Assembly: GCF_029168335.1 (NCBI RefSeq)
Contig: NZ_JARGYC010000027.1
Location: 1-59,436, forward strand
Length of the DNA: 59,436 nucleotides
Direction of reading: 5' to 3'
Source: Psychromarinibacter sediminicola
GTDB taxonomy: Bacteria > Pseudomonadota > Alphaproteobacteria > Rhodobacterales > Rhodobacteraceae
Part shown: positions 28,050 through 37,379 of the stretch, one piece after another
Numbering within the stretch: position 1 is the stretch's first letter
Layout of the letters: the number at the start of each line of letters is the position of its first letter
Notes under the pieces: generated by a model
What the model was told of the DNA's origin: nothing
What the model saw: only the letters and a program-made list of their open reading frames with translations
Databases searched by the model: none
Translations under genes and position numbers: made by a program

Positions 28050-29306
28050 TCAGGACTGTTCTTCCTCTGCCTCGCTATGCTCGATGGCCCATTCCTGTGC
28101 AGCCTCGAGCGCCACCGGGGACGCAGTGGGCATCACGCTGACATAGGCGGCGGTCTCGTCGACCGGGATCGCGGGCCGCTGGGTCATCCGATAGAGCGAG
28201 TAGCCGGCGACCGCGACCATCAGCACGGCGACATACAGCCAGAACGCATGCGCGCCGAAGGCGCCCATCAGCCAGCCGGTGAAGAACGGCCCGATGATCG
28301 CCCCCACCCCGTTCACGAAGACCAGCCCGCCGGAGGCGGCGGCCATGTCGTCGGGCTCCAGGTAGTCGTTCAGATAGGCGATCAGCAGCGAATAGAGCGG
28401 GTTGGCCGTGCCGCCGACGACGAAGGCCGCGATGAGAAGGGCGGTGAAGCTGCCCGCCAGGAAATAGCCGCCGATCGCCGCCACGCCGCCGGCCAGCGCC
28501 ACCAGCATGATCAGGAGGCGCCGGTCGAAGCGGTCGGAGAACCAGCCGATCGGGTATTGCAGCACCATCGGCCCGACGAAGAACATCGCGATGAAGATGG
28601 AGATCCGGCCGACCGACAGCCCGATCTCGGCCGCGTAGACCGACGACATGCCGAACACCGCCGCGAACACCCCGCCCATGATCGTCATGCCGATGAAGGA
28701 CAGCGGCGAGGCGACGAACAGCTCCGACAGCTTCATCGACTTCGCCGTGCCGAAGGCCGGGGTCGGCGAGATCGACAGGAGAATCGGCGCGAAGGAGATC
28801 GAGACCAGCACCGACGGGATGATGAAGATGACGAAGCCCGACGGGTCGCCGACCGACAGGATGCCCTGCGCCGCGACGATGCCGCTCATCTGCACGATCA
28901 TGTACATCGACAGCGTCTGGCCGCGCGTCTGGTTCGTGGCGGCGTTGTTCAGCCAGCTCTCGGCGGTGACATAGGCGCCCGAGAAGGAGAACCCGATGAC
29001 CACCCGCAGGATCGTCCAGGCCCAGGGCTCGGTCACCACGGGAAACAGGATCAGCACGGCCGACGCGAAAGATCCCAGCGCCGCGAAGACGCGCACATGA
29101 CCGACGCGGCGGATCAGCTCCGGCGTCAGCCGCGAGCCGCCGAGAAAGCCGAGGAAATAGGCCGAGGTCAGCACCGACAGCTCGAAGGTGGTGAACCCTT
29201 CGAGACTGCCCCGCACCCCCATGAGCGACGCCTGCAGCCCGTTGCCGATCATCAGCAGCCCGATCCCGAGCAACAATGCCCAGGAGCTGGCCAGCACCTG
29301 TTTCAT
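28050..29306 (-). CDS. MFS transporter (YcaD/DHA-type)
   Basis: 418 residues from the ATG at 29306. Twelve transmembrane helices are visible, with GFSFSGAYVTAESWLNNAATNQTRGQTLSMYM in TM4-5 and FSDRFDRRLLIMLVAL in the central loop. The AESWLN...R pattern is typical of the YcaD-like branch of the major facilitator superfamily, thought to export small molecules. The C-terminal tail is acidic (HSEAEEEQS). It lies 36 bp downstream of queA on the same strand, so cotranscription is possible. Substrate unknown. Confidence 0.87.
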   Translation of the reverse strand: MKQVLASSWALLLGIGLLMIGNGLQASLMGVRGSLEGFTTFELSVLTSAYFLGFLGGSRLTPELIRRVGHVRVFAALGSFASAVLILFPVVTEPWAWTILRVVIGFSFSGAYVTAESWLNNAATNQTRGQTLSMYMIVQMSGIVAAQGILSVGDPSGFVIFIIPSVLVSISFAPILLSISPTPAFGTAKSMKLSELFVASPLSFIGMTIMGGVFAAVFGMSSVYAAEIGLSVGRISIFIAMFFVGPMVLQYPIGWFSDRFDRRLLIMLVALAGGVAAIGGYFLAGSFTALLIAAFVVGGTANPLYSLLIAYLNDYLEPDDMAAASGGLVFVNGVGAIIGPFFTGWLMGAFGAHAFWLYVAVLMVAVAGYSLYRMTQRPAIPVDETAAYVSVMPTASPVALEAAQEWAIEHSEAEEEQS

Positions 29307-29341
29307 GGCTTTTCGCCTTGTCCTGCCGTCTTGCGCTTCGG

Positions 29342-30451
29342 TTATCCGCGTTCCCGGACCGCTTTCCTGTCCGCGCGCGACTCGAAGCTGTCGTTTCCGG
29401 CTCCCGGTAACAAAAGCGATGCGTCGCCGTAAGAGAAGAAGCGGTAGCGTTGCCTTACGGCATGGGCGTAGAGCGCCAGCATCCGCTCGCGGCCCATCAG
29501 GGCGGAGACGAGCATCAGCAACGTCGACTTCGGCAGGTGGAAATTGGTGATCAGCGCGTCGGTCGCGCGAAATTCGAAGCCGGGCGTGATGAAGATGTCG
29601 GTCTCGCCGGTCCAGGGCGCGATGGCGCCGGTGTCGCGGGCGGCCGTCTCGATCAGCCGCAGCGCCGTCGTGCCCACCGGGATCACCCGGCCGCCGGCGG
29701 CACGGGTGGCGGCGATCTCGGCCGCGGCGCGTTCCGTCACCTCGCCCCATTCCGCGTGCATCCTGTGGTCGCGGATGTCGTCGGCCTTGACCGGCAGGAA
29801 AGTGCCCGCGCCGACATGGAGCGTGACGCGGGTGAACGCCACGCCGCGGGCGCGCAGGGCGTCCATCAGCGCCGCGTCGAAATGCAGCGAGGCGGTGGGC
29901 GCGGCCACGGCGCCGGTGCGCTCGGCCCAGATCGTCTGGTAATCCTCGCGGTCGGCGGCATCGGCGGCCCGCCTGGCGGCGATGTAGGGCGGCAGCGGCA
30001 TGGCGCCCTCGCGGTCGAGCACCCGTTCCACCGCGTCCCAGGGCCGGTCGAAGCGCAGATGCGCCTGGCCGTCGCCGCGCCCCTCGACCACCGCGCTCAG
30101 GTCGGCGGCGAAGCGCAGCGTCTCGCCGTCCCGCACCTTGCGCAGCGGCTTCAGAAGCGCCGCCCAGGTGCCGTCGGCGCGGGGCTGCAGCAGGGTGACC
30201 TCGATCCGCGCCACCGCCTCGCCCTGCCCCGTCGCGCGCCGGCGCGTCGCCTCGAGCCGCGCCGGGATCACCTTGGTGTCGTTCAGGACCAGCCGGTCGC
30301 CCGGCGCCAGCCAGGCGGGCAGGTCGCTGACATGTTCGTCGGCCGGCGTGGTCGGCCCGGCCACCAGCATGCGCGCCGACGAGCGCGGGCGCGCGGGCCG
30401 TGTGGCGATCAGCTCGTCGGGCAGGTCGAAGTCGAAATCGGAGAGTTTCAT
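29342..30451 (-). CDS. queA: S-adenosylmethionine:tRNA ribosyltransferase-isomerase QueA
   Basis: 369 residues. It transfers the ribosyl moiety of SAM to preQ1 in tRNA to make epoxyqueuosine. Family sequences are evident: [84 protein letters not shown], and [16 protein letters not shown]. The ATG overlaps the stop of the AsmA-like gene upstream by 4 bp (ATGA), so it is coupled to it. Other queuosine genes are not in the window. Confidence 0.97.
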   Translation of the reverse strand: MKLSDFDFDLPDELIATRPARPRSSARMLVAGPTTPADEHVSDLPAWLAPGDRLVLNDTKVIPARLEATRRRATGQGEAVARIEVTLLQPRADGTWAALLKPLRKVRDGETLRFAADLSAVVEGRGDGQAHLRFDRPWDAVERVLDREGAMPLPPYIAARRAADAADREDYQTIWAERTGAVAAPTASLHFDAALMDALRARGVAFTRVTLHVGAGTFLPVKADDIRDHRMHAEWGEVTERAAAEIAATRAAGGRVIPVGTTALRLIETAARDTGAIAPWTGETDIFITPGFEFRATDALITNFHLPKSTLLMLVSALMGRERMLALYAHAVRQRYRFFSYGDASLLLPGAGNDSFESRADRKAVRERG

Positions 30452-33400
30452 TGCGTCGGCGTGGGCGGCGGGCTGCGGAAGATATTGCGGAACATCCCCG
30501 GCGTCAGGATCGACAGCGGGTTGACCGAGACGCTGGGATTATCCGCCTGGCCGCGGATGCGAAAGCTGAATCCGAACAATCCCTCGCCGCGGCGCGAAAA
30601 GACCTGCCCGACGGCATTCAGGAAATAGACCGGCGACACCACGCCCTGCATGTTCATCTCGCCGCTCGTCAGGTTGTAGACCCCGTCCAGCGAAATCCCC
30701 AGCGACGGCCCGACCCCCGAGGACTGCAGCAGGGTCAGCCGCTCGGGCGAGAGTTGGAACCGTGCGTCGACCTCGGACATGGTGATCCCGCCCGAGTTCA
30801 TCTGGTCGATCAGCCCGACAATCGAGATGGCGGACAACAGCTCGGTAATCGCGGGCGCGCGCACGATCCGGGTGTTCCGCACCCGCAGCCAGCCGTCGTA
30901 GATGCCCTCGCGCCCCGTCGGCACGAGCGTCAGCTCCAGCGAGCCGCCGCGCGCGTTCTTCAGCACGCCGGCCGCCTCCATCGCGCGCCCGGCATTGTCC
31001 GAGCGCAGGCGCACCGCGCTTCCGGTCGCCGTGTTCACGACGGTGCCGCGCACCGGCGTGCGGCCGTTGACGCGCGCGGTGAAGTTGCCCTGAAATCCGC
31101 CGCGGGTTTCGAACTCGCCCGCGAAGTCGGTGAACGCGATGCCTTCGGACACGATCAGCCGGTCGAGTTGCAGCGAAAGCGGGCCGCCCCCGCCGCCGTT
31201 GCCGGCCCCGGGGCCGAAGCTCGCTTCGCGCAGGTCGACGGTGCCGCCGGTCACCCGGACCTGCGGCGCCGCGCCGCCGCGCCCGATCAGCGTCACCGGC
31301 CCGTCCAGCCAGCCGCCCACGCGCACGCGGTCGAAGTCGGCCCGCGCCATGCTGCCGCTGTCGGTCAGGCCGATCACGCCCGACGCCGAGAGCCCCGGCG
31401 CCTCGATCTCGATCCGGTCGATGGTCGGCGCCGCGCCCATGGTGCCCGCCACCTCCAGCCGGCCGGTCCGGTTGACCGGCTTCGACCAGTTGAGCGCCGG
31501 CAGCCGAAGGCCCAGCCGGTTCAGGTCGGAGACCAGGCGGAACGCCGGCGGCGCGCCCCTGTCGAGGTCCACCCTGATCGAGCCGACGCCTTCGCCGGTG
31601 ACCGAGCCCGGCGGCAGCCCGATATTGAATTCGTCGAGGAAGGCCTGGCCGAGCGCGATGGTGCCCTCGACCACGCTCTGCCCCGCGTGCTCCGGCCCGA
31701 ACTGCTGCGACCAGACGACATTCGCGGGCACCTTCCCCAGCCGGCCCTTGCCCGAGATCGCGATGCCGGTCGGGTTGGCGCGCAGCTCCAGCCGCTCGGC
31801 GCTGACGACGCGGCCCTCGACCAGCCGCTCCGAGCGCAGCTCGGTCAGCGTCCCGGCGGCGTCGTACTCGATCTCCTCGATGTCGAGCTGCTTGACCAGC
31901 GCGAGGCGCACGTCGCCGCTCAGCCGCGCCCGCCCCTCGGCCACGTCGGCGTCGATCTTCGCCTTCTTCAGGATCTCGAAGGGCGGCAGGTCCATCAGCG
32001 ACAGCGCGGCGGTGATCGTGCTGTCGGTCTTAACGGTGATCTCGGCCCGTCCCGGTTTCACGGTGACGTCGCGCACCCGCATGTAGCTTCCGGCGACGTC
32101 GACCGCCCCGCCCTGCGGCGCGGCGATCTCGCCCTGTTCGACGACGGCGGTGAAGGTCTCGCCGGTCAGGCTGGCATAGCCCGCCGCACCGGTGATCGGC
32201 GGCAGCGTCTTCATTGCCTTCACCGTCGCCTCGCCGAAGCTGAAGCTCAGCGACAGCATCCCCTTCGGCGTCTCTCGGTCCATCCGGAAGGCGCCGGTCA
32301 GATCCTTGAGATGCCCCGTGGAGACGTTGGTGGCCATCCACTCGCGCGCGCCCTCGGCCACGTTCACCGGCCAGAGCGCCAGCAGCCGGTCGAGCGGCAC
32401 CAGGTTCAGCGCAAGGTCGAGCGAGGCGTTCCAGCCCCGGTCGTCGGCAGAGATCTCGCCGGCGCCGCGGAACCGGCGATCCTCGTCGACGAGAGACAGC
32501 TGGCCGATCTCGACGGTGAACGGGTTGAGCTGCAGCCGGAAATCCACCGCGCCCTCGGCGAAGGTCATCGGCTCGGCGAACATGCCCTCGGGCTTGACCT
32601 CGACGGCGGACAGGCGGAACTGCGTCACCATGGTCTGCGGCCACCGCCCCGCGAAGTCCTTCAGGAACGCCTGGCCCGAGGCGCGGCCCTTCGCGGCCGC
32701 CGTGGCCAGCGACAACTCCTCGAAGCGCAGGCGCTGGCGGGCGGCGTCGTAGGCCACGCGCGCCTCGGCCCCGTCGATGCGGATCGGCTTGGATTCCGGG
32801 GTCGGCTGCAGCACGCCGCCGCCAACCTCGAGCGCGCCCTCCAGACCGCCCACATCCCCGTCGGGTGCGATCTCCGCCGCGAGCGAGCCGGAGATCGGCG
32901 CGTCGAGCACCTCCAGAAAGGACAGCGCGGGCGACTGCGCCGCGATATCGGCAGCGGCGGCATTCTCGAAGACCGCGCTGAGGCTGGCCTGGGGCGAGCC
33001 CTTGTCGGTCTCGAATTCAAGGACCGTCGTGGCCAGGTCCTCGGTGCCGTTGAACACGTCGGCGGTGACGGTCAGCCGGATGCTGTTCGGGCCGTTCAGC
33101 AGGACGATACGCCCCTCCGTCACCTGCCAGAGCCGGCCCGAGCGGGCATCCTCCAGCGTGATGGTGAGCTGCGCCGCCTCGATCCGCTCCAGGCCGGACA
33201 AGGGTGCGGTGGCGAATGTCTGCTCGATCCGGTCGAGCACGCCGGCAAGCGTGCCGCTCGCGCCGATCCCGTTGCCCAGCGACAAATCGAACGTGCCGTC
33301 GGACAGCCGCCGCACGGTGATCTGCGCGCCGCGGACCCGCAGCGAGCGCATCTGCACCGCGCCCTGCAGCAGCGCCGGCGCGGTCAGCCTGGCGCTGACC

Positions 33401-33732
33401 TCGTTCAGCCGGGCCACTTCGGCGCCGCGACTGTCGATGATGCCGACATTGCGCAGCCGCAGCCGCGGCACCATCGCCCCGTCGACCGCGACCTCGATGC
33501 CGCCCACGGTCACGCGGCCGCCGCCAAGGCCCCTGTTCAGCCGCTTCTCCACCTCCGTGGTCACCCAGTCCGGCGCCTCGACCGGCGCCCCCGTCAGCGC
33601 CAGGAACCCCAGGCCGCTGAACACGAACAGAACGGCCACGGACAACAGCACCAGCAGTCCGGCACGGCGACGCCGGGGCCGTCCGCGCCGGGCCGGGACG
33701 GGGGCGGTCGTCGTCTGGCTGGTGTCGTTCAA
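30448..33732 (-). CDS. large AsmA/YhdP-like envelope protein (DUF3971 type)
   Basis: 1094 residues. An N-terminal basic segment (RRGRPRRRR) and one membrane helix (about 25-47) anchor a long periplasmic beta-rich domain with the DUF3971/AsmA-like C-terminal features ([85 protein letters not shown]-like stretches). AsmA/YhdP relatives are thought to be bridge-like lipid carriers between the two membranes. The queA start overlaps its stop. It is divergent from the peroxiredoxin gene across 115 bp. Confidence 0.87.
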   Translation of the reverse strand: MNDTSQTTTAPVPARRGRPRRRRAGLLVLLSVAVLFVFSGLGFLALTGAPVEAPDWVTTEVEKRLNRGLGGGRVTVGGIEVAVDGAMVPRLRLRNVGIIDSRGAEVARLNEVSARLTAPALLQGAVQMRSLRVRGAQITVRRLSDGTFDLSLGNGIGASGTLAGVLDRIEQTFATAPLSGLERIEAAQLTITLEDARSGRLWQVTEGRIVLLNGPNSIRLTVTADVFNGTEDLATTVLEFETDKGSPQASLSAVFENAAAADIAAQSPALSFLEVLDAPISGSLAAEIAPDGDVGGLEGALEVGGGVLQPTPESKPIRIDGAEARVAYDAARQRLRFEELSLATAAAKGRASGQAFLKDFAGRWPQTMVTQFRLSAVEVKPEGMFAEPMTFAEGAVDFRLQLNPFTVEIGQLSLVDEDRRFRGAGEISADDRGWNASLDLALNLVPLDRLLALWPVNVAEGAREWMATNVSTGHLKDLTGAFRMDRETPKGMLSLSFSFGEATVKAMKTLPPITGAAGYASLTGETFTAVVEQGEIAAPQGGAVDVAGSYMRVRDVTVKPGRAEITVKTDSTITAALSLMDLPPFEILKKAKIDADVAEGRARLSGDVRLALVKQLDIEEIEYDAAGTLTELRSERLVEGRVVSAERLELRANPTGIAISGKGRLGKVPANVVWSQQFGPEHAGQSVVEGTIALGQAFLDEFNIGLPPGSVTGEGVGSIRVDLDRGAPPAFRLVSDLNRLGLRLPALNWSKPVNRTGRLEVAGTMGAAPTIDRIEIEAPGLSASGVIGLTDSGSMARADFDRVRVGGWLDGPVTLIGRGGAAPQVRVTGGTVDLREASFGPGAGNGGGGGPLSLQLDRLIVSEGIAFTDFAGEFETRGGFQGNFTARVNGRTPVRGTVVNTATGSAVRLRSDNAGRAMEAAGVLKNARGGSLELTLVPTGREGIYDGWLRVRNTRIVRAPAITELLSAISIVGLIDQMNSGGITMSEVDARFQLSPERLTLLQSSGVGPSLGISLDGVYNLTSGEMNMQGVVSPVYFLNAVGQVFSRRGEGLFGFSFRIRGQADNPSVSVNPLSILTPGMFRNIFRSPPPTPTQ

Positions 33733-33847
33733 TCTTCCTCCGGCCGGTGGCCAATCCTCTCCCCGGACTTTATTGTGGCGCGAACCGGGCTAGAACTGAA
33801 CCAAAACCCTGGCCACCTCAACTAATCGGCCAAGCAGGAGCGTTCAC

Positions 33848-34312
33848 ATGATCGAAACCGGAGCCCCCGCCCCCGATTTCACGCTTCCCCGCGACGGTGG
33901 CGACACGATCACGCTGTCGGATCTGCGCGGCAAGAAGGTCGTCCTGTATTTCTACCCGAAGGACGACACCTCGGCCTGCACCCGCGAGGCGCTCGACTTC
34001 TCCGAGGCGCTGGCGACGTTCGAAGCGGCCGGCGCGCGCGTTCTGGGCGTGAGCCGCGACACCGTGCGCCGGCACGACAATTTCCGCGACAAGCACGGTC
34101 TGGACGTGCCGCTGCTGTCCGACGCCGAGGACGAGGTCTGCGAGGATTACGGGGTCTGGGTCGAGAAGAAGATGTACGGCCGCAGCTTCATGGGGATCGA
34201 GCGGTCGACCTTCCTGATCGACGCGGACGGCCTGGTCCAGCGCATCTGGCGCAAGGTCAAGGTGCCCGGCCATGTGGCCGAGGTTCTGTCCGCCGTCAAG
34301 GCCCTGCCTTGA
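33848..34312 (+). CDS. bcp: peroxiredoxin of the Bcp/PrxQ family
   Basis: 154 residues, single thioredoxin-fold domain reducing hydroperoxides. The peroxidatic Cys44 lies in DDTSACTREA, and FYPKDDTSACT is the family signature. At the usual resolving position five residues later (CxxxxC) there is Leu49, so this is not the standard alpha-2 atypical 2-Cys form; Cys98 in DEVCEDYGVW is the only other Cys and could resolve, or the enzyme may be 1-Cys. CAGGAG lies six bases before the ATG. Confidence 0.93.
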   Translation: MIETGAPAPDFTLPRDGGDTITLSDLRGKKVVLYFYPKDDTSACTREALDFSEALATFEAAGARVLGVSRDTVRRHDNFRDKHGLDVPLLSDAEDEVCEDYGVWVEKKMYGRSFMGIERSTFLIDADGLVQRIWRKVKVPGHVAEVLSAVKALP

Positions 34313-34463
34313 CCACGGGCTGTGAATAATCGGCGAAAACCCGCCCATCTCGCTCGAATTTGGCACGTGTTCTTAGAAGGTTGTCAACACCTGTTGCCGT
34401 AAAGCCCCTCCGCGGGTAAGCACGTTTCAGTGCGGTGCTTGGGGACGCGCCGCGCGAAAAAGA

Positions 34464-35801
34464 ATGGGGAACGGGACAGTGCAATCTTTTGAAGGGATCG
34501 GGCATAGGCTGCGCGGCGTACTCGAACGTGTCTTTCCGGAACAGCGCGTCTTCCTTCGCTCCGATACCGACACCAAATATATTCGCCTGAGCCCTGCCAC
34601 TCAGGCCATCGCGTGGTCCGGCAGCGCCGTCTTTGTCGGCTGGGCCATCATCGCCACCGCCATCCTTCTCATGGACAGCATCGGATCGGGCTCGCTGCGC
34701 GAGCAGGCGGAGCGCGAGCGCACGCTCTACGAAGAGCGCCTTGCCGACCTGTCCGCCGAGCGCGACCTGCGCGCCGAGGAGGCGCGCGCCGCGCAGGAGC
34801 GGTTCAACGCGGCGCTCGCGGAGATCTCCGAGATGCAGTCGGCGCTTCTGGACAGCGAGGATCGGCGCAAGGAGCTGGAGACCGGGATCGACGTGATCCA
34901 GACCACCCTGCGCCGCACCATGAAGGAACGCGACGCCGCCCGCGAGGAGGCCGAGGTCGCGCTCGCGCGGCTCGACGGCGTGGTCGCCGAGACCGAGACG
35001 AGCCCGGTCGAGGATACCGAGACGACGCTCGATTTCCTGACCGCCGCGCTGCACACCGCCGCAGAAGAGCGCGACACGATGGCGATGATCGCCGCCGAGG
35101 CGAAGGCCGCCGCCGAAGAAATGGCATACGAAAAGCGGCTGATGGAAGAGCGCAACGACCGCATCTTCACCCAGCTCGAAGACGCCGTGTCGATCTCGCT
35201 GGAGCCGCTGGACGAGATCTTCGCCTCCGCCGGCCTGTCGGCGGATTCGATCATCGAGACCGTGCGCCGCGGCTATTCCGGCCAGGGCGGGCCGACGACG
35301 CCGCTGACCTTCTCCACCAAGGGGTCCGAGCCGGACCCGGACTCGCTGCGGGCCAATTCCATCCTGTCGCAGCTCGACAAGATGAACCTCTACCGCATCG
35401 CGCTGCAGAAGACGCCGTTCTCGCTGCCGCTGAAATCGTCGTTCCGCTTCACCTCGGGCTTCGGGATGCGCTGGGGGCGGATGCATAACGGCACCGACTT
35501 CGCCGCCGGCCACGGCACGCCGATCTATTCCACCGCCGACGGCGTCGTGATCCACGCCGGATGGCAGTCGGGCTACGGCCGTCTCGTGAAGATCCAGCAC
35601 GAGTTCGGGATCGAGACGCGCTATGCCCATATGAGCAAAATTCGCGTGAAGGTCGGGGATCGGGTATCGCGCGGCGACCGTATCGGTGATATGGGGAACT
35701 CGGGTCGATCGACTGGCACTCACCTCCACTACGAAGTGCGGATCGGCGGCAAGCCCGTGAATCCGATGACCTATATCAAGGCAGCGAGAGATGTTTTCTA
35801 A
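34464..35801 (+). CDS. membrane-anchored M23 family metallopeptidase (peptidoglycan endopeptidase-like)
   Basis: 445 residues. A cytoplasmic N-terminus with FLRSDTDTKYIRLSP precedes one membrane helix (about 49-70). A long acidic coiled coil follows (about 75-230) and then a LytM/M23 domain: FTSGFGMRWGRMHNGTDFAAGHGTPIYSTADG, YGRLVKIQHEFGIETRYAHMSKI and TGTHLHYEVRIGG, containing the zinc ligands (HxxxD and HxH) intact. It probably cuts or regulates peptidoglycan cross-links at the inner-membrane face. The stop overlaps the bactofilin start by 11 bp, a conserved partnership. Confidence 0.92.
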   Translation: MGNGTVQSFEGIGHRLRGVLERVFPEQRVFLRSDTDTKYIRLSPATQAIAWSGSAVFVGWAIIATAILLMDSIGSGSLREQAERERTLYEERLADLSAERDLRAEEARAAQERFNAALAEISEMQSALLDSEDRRKELETGIDVIQTTLRRTMKERDAAREEAEVALARLDGVVAETETSPVEDTETTLDFLTAALHTAAEERDTMAMIAAEAKAAAEEMAYEKRLMEERNDRIFTQLEDAVSISLEPLDEIFASAGLSADSIIETVRRGYSGQGGPTTPLTFSTKGSEPDPDSLRANSILSQLDKMNLYRIALQKTPFSLPLKSSFRFTSGFGMRWGRMHNGTDFAAGHGTPIYSTADGVVIHAGWQSGYGRLVKIQHEFGIETRYAHMSKIRVKVGDRVSRGDRIGDMGNSGRSTGTHLHYEVRIGGKPVNPMTYIKAARDVF

Positions 35802-36345
35802 GAGCCGAATCAACGAGCCCGGAGCGAAGCCCACCGACGAGCCGGCGGCCAAGCCTGCATCCGAGCCCGCGACGCCCTCCCGCCCCGCGGCCGAGAGCGC
35901 GCCCGCGCCGCAGCCCAAGGCGAAACCCCCCGCCTCGACGCTGTCGCAGGACATCACCATCGTCGGCAACATCAAGACGACCGGCGACATCCAGGTCGAA
36001 GGCAATGTCGAGGGCGACATCCGCGCCCACCTGCTGACCGTCGGCGAAGGCGCCACGGTGAAGGGCGAGGTCGTGGCCGACGACGTCGTCGTGAACGGCC
36101 GGATTGTCGGCCGGGTGCGCGGCCTGAAGGTGCGCCTGACCTCGACCGCCCGCGTCGAGGGCGACATCATCCACAAGACCATCGCGATCGAGAGCGGCGC
36201 CCATTTCGAGGGCTCGGTCCAGCGCCGCGACGATCCGTTGGCCAAGGAAGGCGGCGGCGGCAAGAGCGGCGGCGGCAACGCCCGCGCGTCCGGCGCCGCG
36301 CCGCAGGGTCAGGGCAAGCCCGCCTCGGCCGACGCGAACGGCTGA
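35791..36345 (+). CDS. bactofilin
   Basis: 184 residues. The central DUF583/bactofilin domain (about 50-150) has the regular beta-helix rhythm ITIVGNIKTTGDIQVEGNVEGDIRAHLLTVGEGATVKGEVVADDVVVNGRIVG. It is flanked by a Pro/Ala-rich N-terminus and a Gly-rich disordered C-terminus (GGGGKSGGGNARASG). Bactofilins polymerise without nucleotide and position peptidoglycan enzymes. Overlap with the M23 gene supports the bactofilin-M23 functional pair known in other alphaproteobacteria. Confidence 0.95.
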   Translation: MFSKSRINEPGAKPTDEPAAKPASEPATPSRPAAESAPAPQPKAKPPASTLSQDITIVGNIKTTGDIQVEGNVEGDIRAHLLTVGEGATVKGEVVADDVVVNGRIVGRVRGLKVRLTSTARVEGDIIHKTIAIESGAHFEGSVQRRDDPLAKEGGGGKSGGGNARASGAAPQGQGKPASADANG

Positions 36346-36380
36346 CCGCGCTCGCAAGGGCCGAAGACCGGAACACCATG

Positions 36381-36417
36381 CGGGCATCGCGGGAGACTGC
36401 GATGCCCGTTTTCGTTT
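36381..36417 (+). terminator. rho-independent terminator after bactofilin
   Basis: Perfect 10-bp stem CGGGCATCGC/GCGATGCCCG around an 8-nt loop, followed by TTTTCGTTT. It ends the M23-bactofilin transcript 35 bp after the stop and 73 bp before the convergent Hint gene. Confidence 0.88.
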
Positions 36418-36489
36418 GAGGTCGTCGGAGCCGCGAAGCGCCGTCGGACAGGTCCGACAGGGCCGCCTCCGGGCGCGGCCTGGCTGAGT

Positions 36490-37062
36490 TCAGGCGGCGC
36501 CGTCCGTCCCGCTTCTGAACATCGCCACGTCCAGGGCGACCCCGTTGACGAAGACCGTCGCGTCCCGATCGAGCAGCAGGCGGGTATAGCGGACCGTGCC
36601 GTCCGTCCGGGCCGGCGCCACACCGTCCAGCCCCAGCAGGCTGCGCGCCGGCAGGATCAGCCGGCCCCGCCCCAGAAGCCGCGCCACCGGCCCGCCGCCG
36701 ACCCGCACCCATTGATCCGACGCCAGGATCAGCGCGCCCCGCGGCCGCGCCGGGCCAAGCGCGCCGGGCGCGATGCGCAGCGGCACCAGCGCCGACCGGC
36801 GCCTCGGCCCCATCTCCGACAGCGCGCAGGTCTCCACCCAGCGGACCGGCAGCGCGCCCTGCCCGGCGGTCACGAGCAGGTCGCCTTCCCGCAGACCCGC
36901 CACCTCGCGCGCGCCCTCGGGCGTCAGGATCGTGGCGCCGGCCTCGAAGCACCCGGCCCGTGGCGGCCGCACCGGGACCGGCCCGGACAGGCGACCCGTG
37001 CGCGTCAGACGCTGAGCGAGATTCCAGAGGGGCGAACGCAAGGTGAGATCATCGAGTATCAT
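36490..37062 (-). CDS. Hint-domain (Hedgehog/intein-type) protein
   Basis: 190 residues. A short N-terminus is followed by CFEAGATILTPEGAREVAGLREGDLLVT, the standard start of a Hint_2 domain with its nucleophilic Cys38. Usual Hint domains in this group then show a L-x-SPxHR histidine motif; here the matching place reads LILASDQWVRV, without the His. The C-terminal part is GTVRYTRLLLDRDATVFVNGV. Self-processing activity is therefore doubtful. A TTAA-N7-TTAAC box lies 100 bp upstream of the start, suggesting CtrA control. Confidence 0.82.
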   Translation of the reverse strand: MILDDLTLRSPLWNLAQRLTRTGRLSGPVPVRPPRAGCFEAGATILTPEGAREVAGLREGDLLVTAGQGALPVRWVETCALSEMGPRRRSALVPLRIAPGALGPARPRGALILASDQWVRVGGGPVARLLGRGRLILPARSLLGLDGVAPARTDGTVRYTRLLLDRDATVFVNGVALDVAMFRSGTDGAA

Positions 37063-37379
37063 CGAGGCAGGCCGGCTCCGTTCGTGTGGCGTGGTCCGGC
37101 CCTTCTGGCGGGACGGTCAGGCAGAAATGTGAAGAAGGCGGCACGACAAAAAGATTTAAATTTAACAGATGGTTAACACCGGCCTGGCCCCGCGCGGCGC
37201 GCTCCGCCAGTCCACGCCCGAACCCGTCGAACGGCAACGCCTTGGCCGGAGGAGGCTTTCCGGGCCGCCCTTGCCCCGCAGCGCAGCGGAAACAGTCTGT
37301 TCGCGACTCGGGTCTTGAAATAATCGTGATCGAACGTCGGGATAGAGAGGATTTTCGGTTCGATTTTCAGGGTGTGGGC
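37063..37379. other. intergenic region between Hint gene and peroxidase gene
   Basis: 317 bp without a convincing gene. The left part holds an AT-rich island (AAAAAGATTTAAATTTAAC) containing a CtrA box at 37162-37177; the right part (37300-37379) has an AT-richer stretch before the AGGGTG ribosome site of the peroxidase gene. It must carry divergent promoters for both neighbours. No RNA gene is evident. Confidence 0.5.
37162..37177. promoter_or_regulatory. CtrA box TTAA-N7-TTAAC
   Basis: TTAACAGATGGTTAAC is an exact match to the CtrA consensus TTAA-N7-TTAAC. It is 100 bp upstream of the leftward Hint gene start and about 200 bp upstream of the peroxidase start, so the Hint gene is the likelier target. 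Confidence 0.7.

Noticed and set aside
30400-33825. 1141-codon plus-strand frame opposite the AsmA-like gene
   Set aside because: Arg/His/Asp-rich composition typical of antisense shadow frames; the minus-strand gene has clear domain features and a coupled neighbour.
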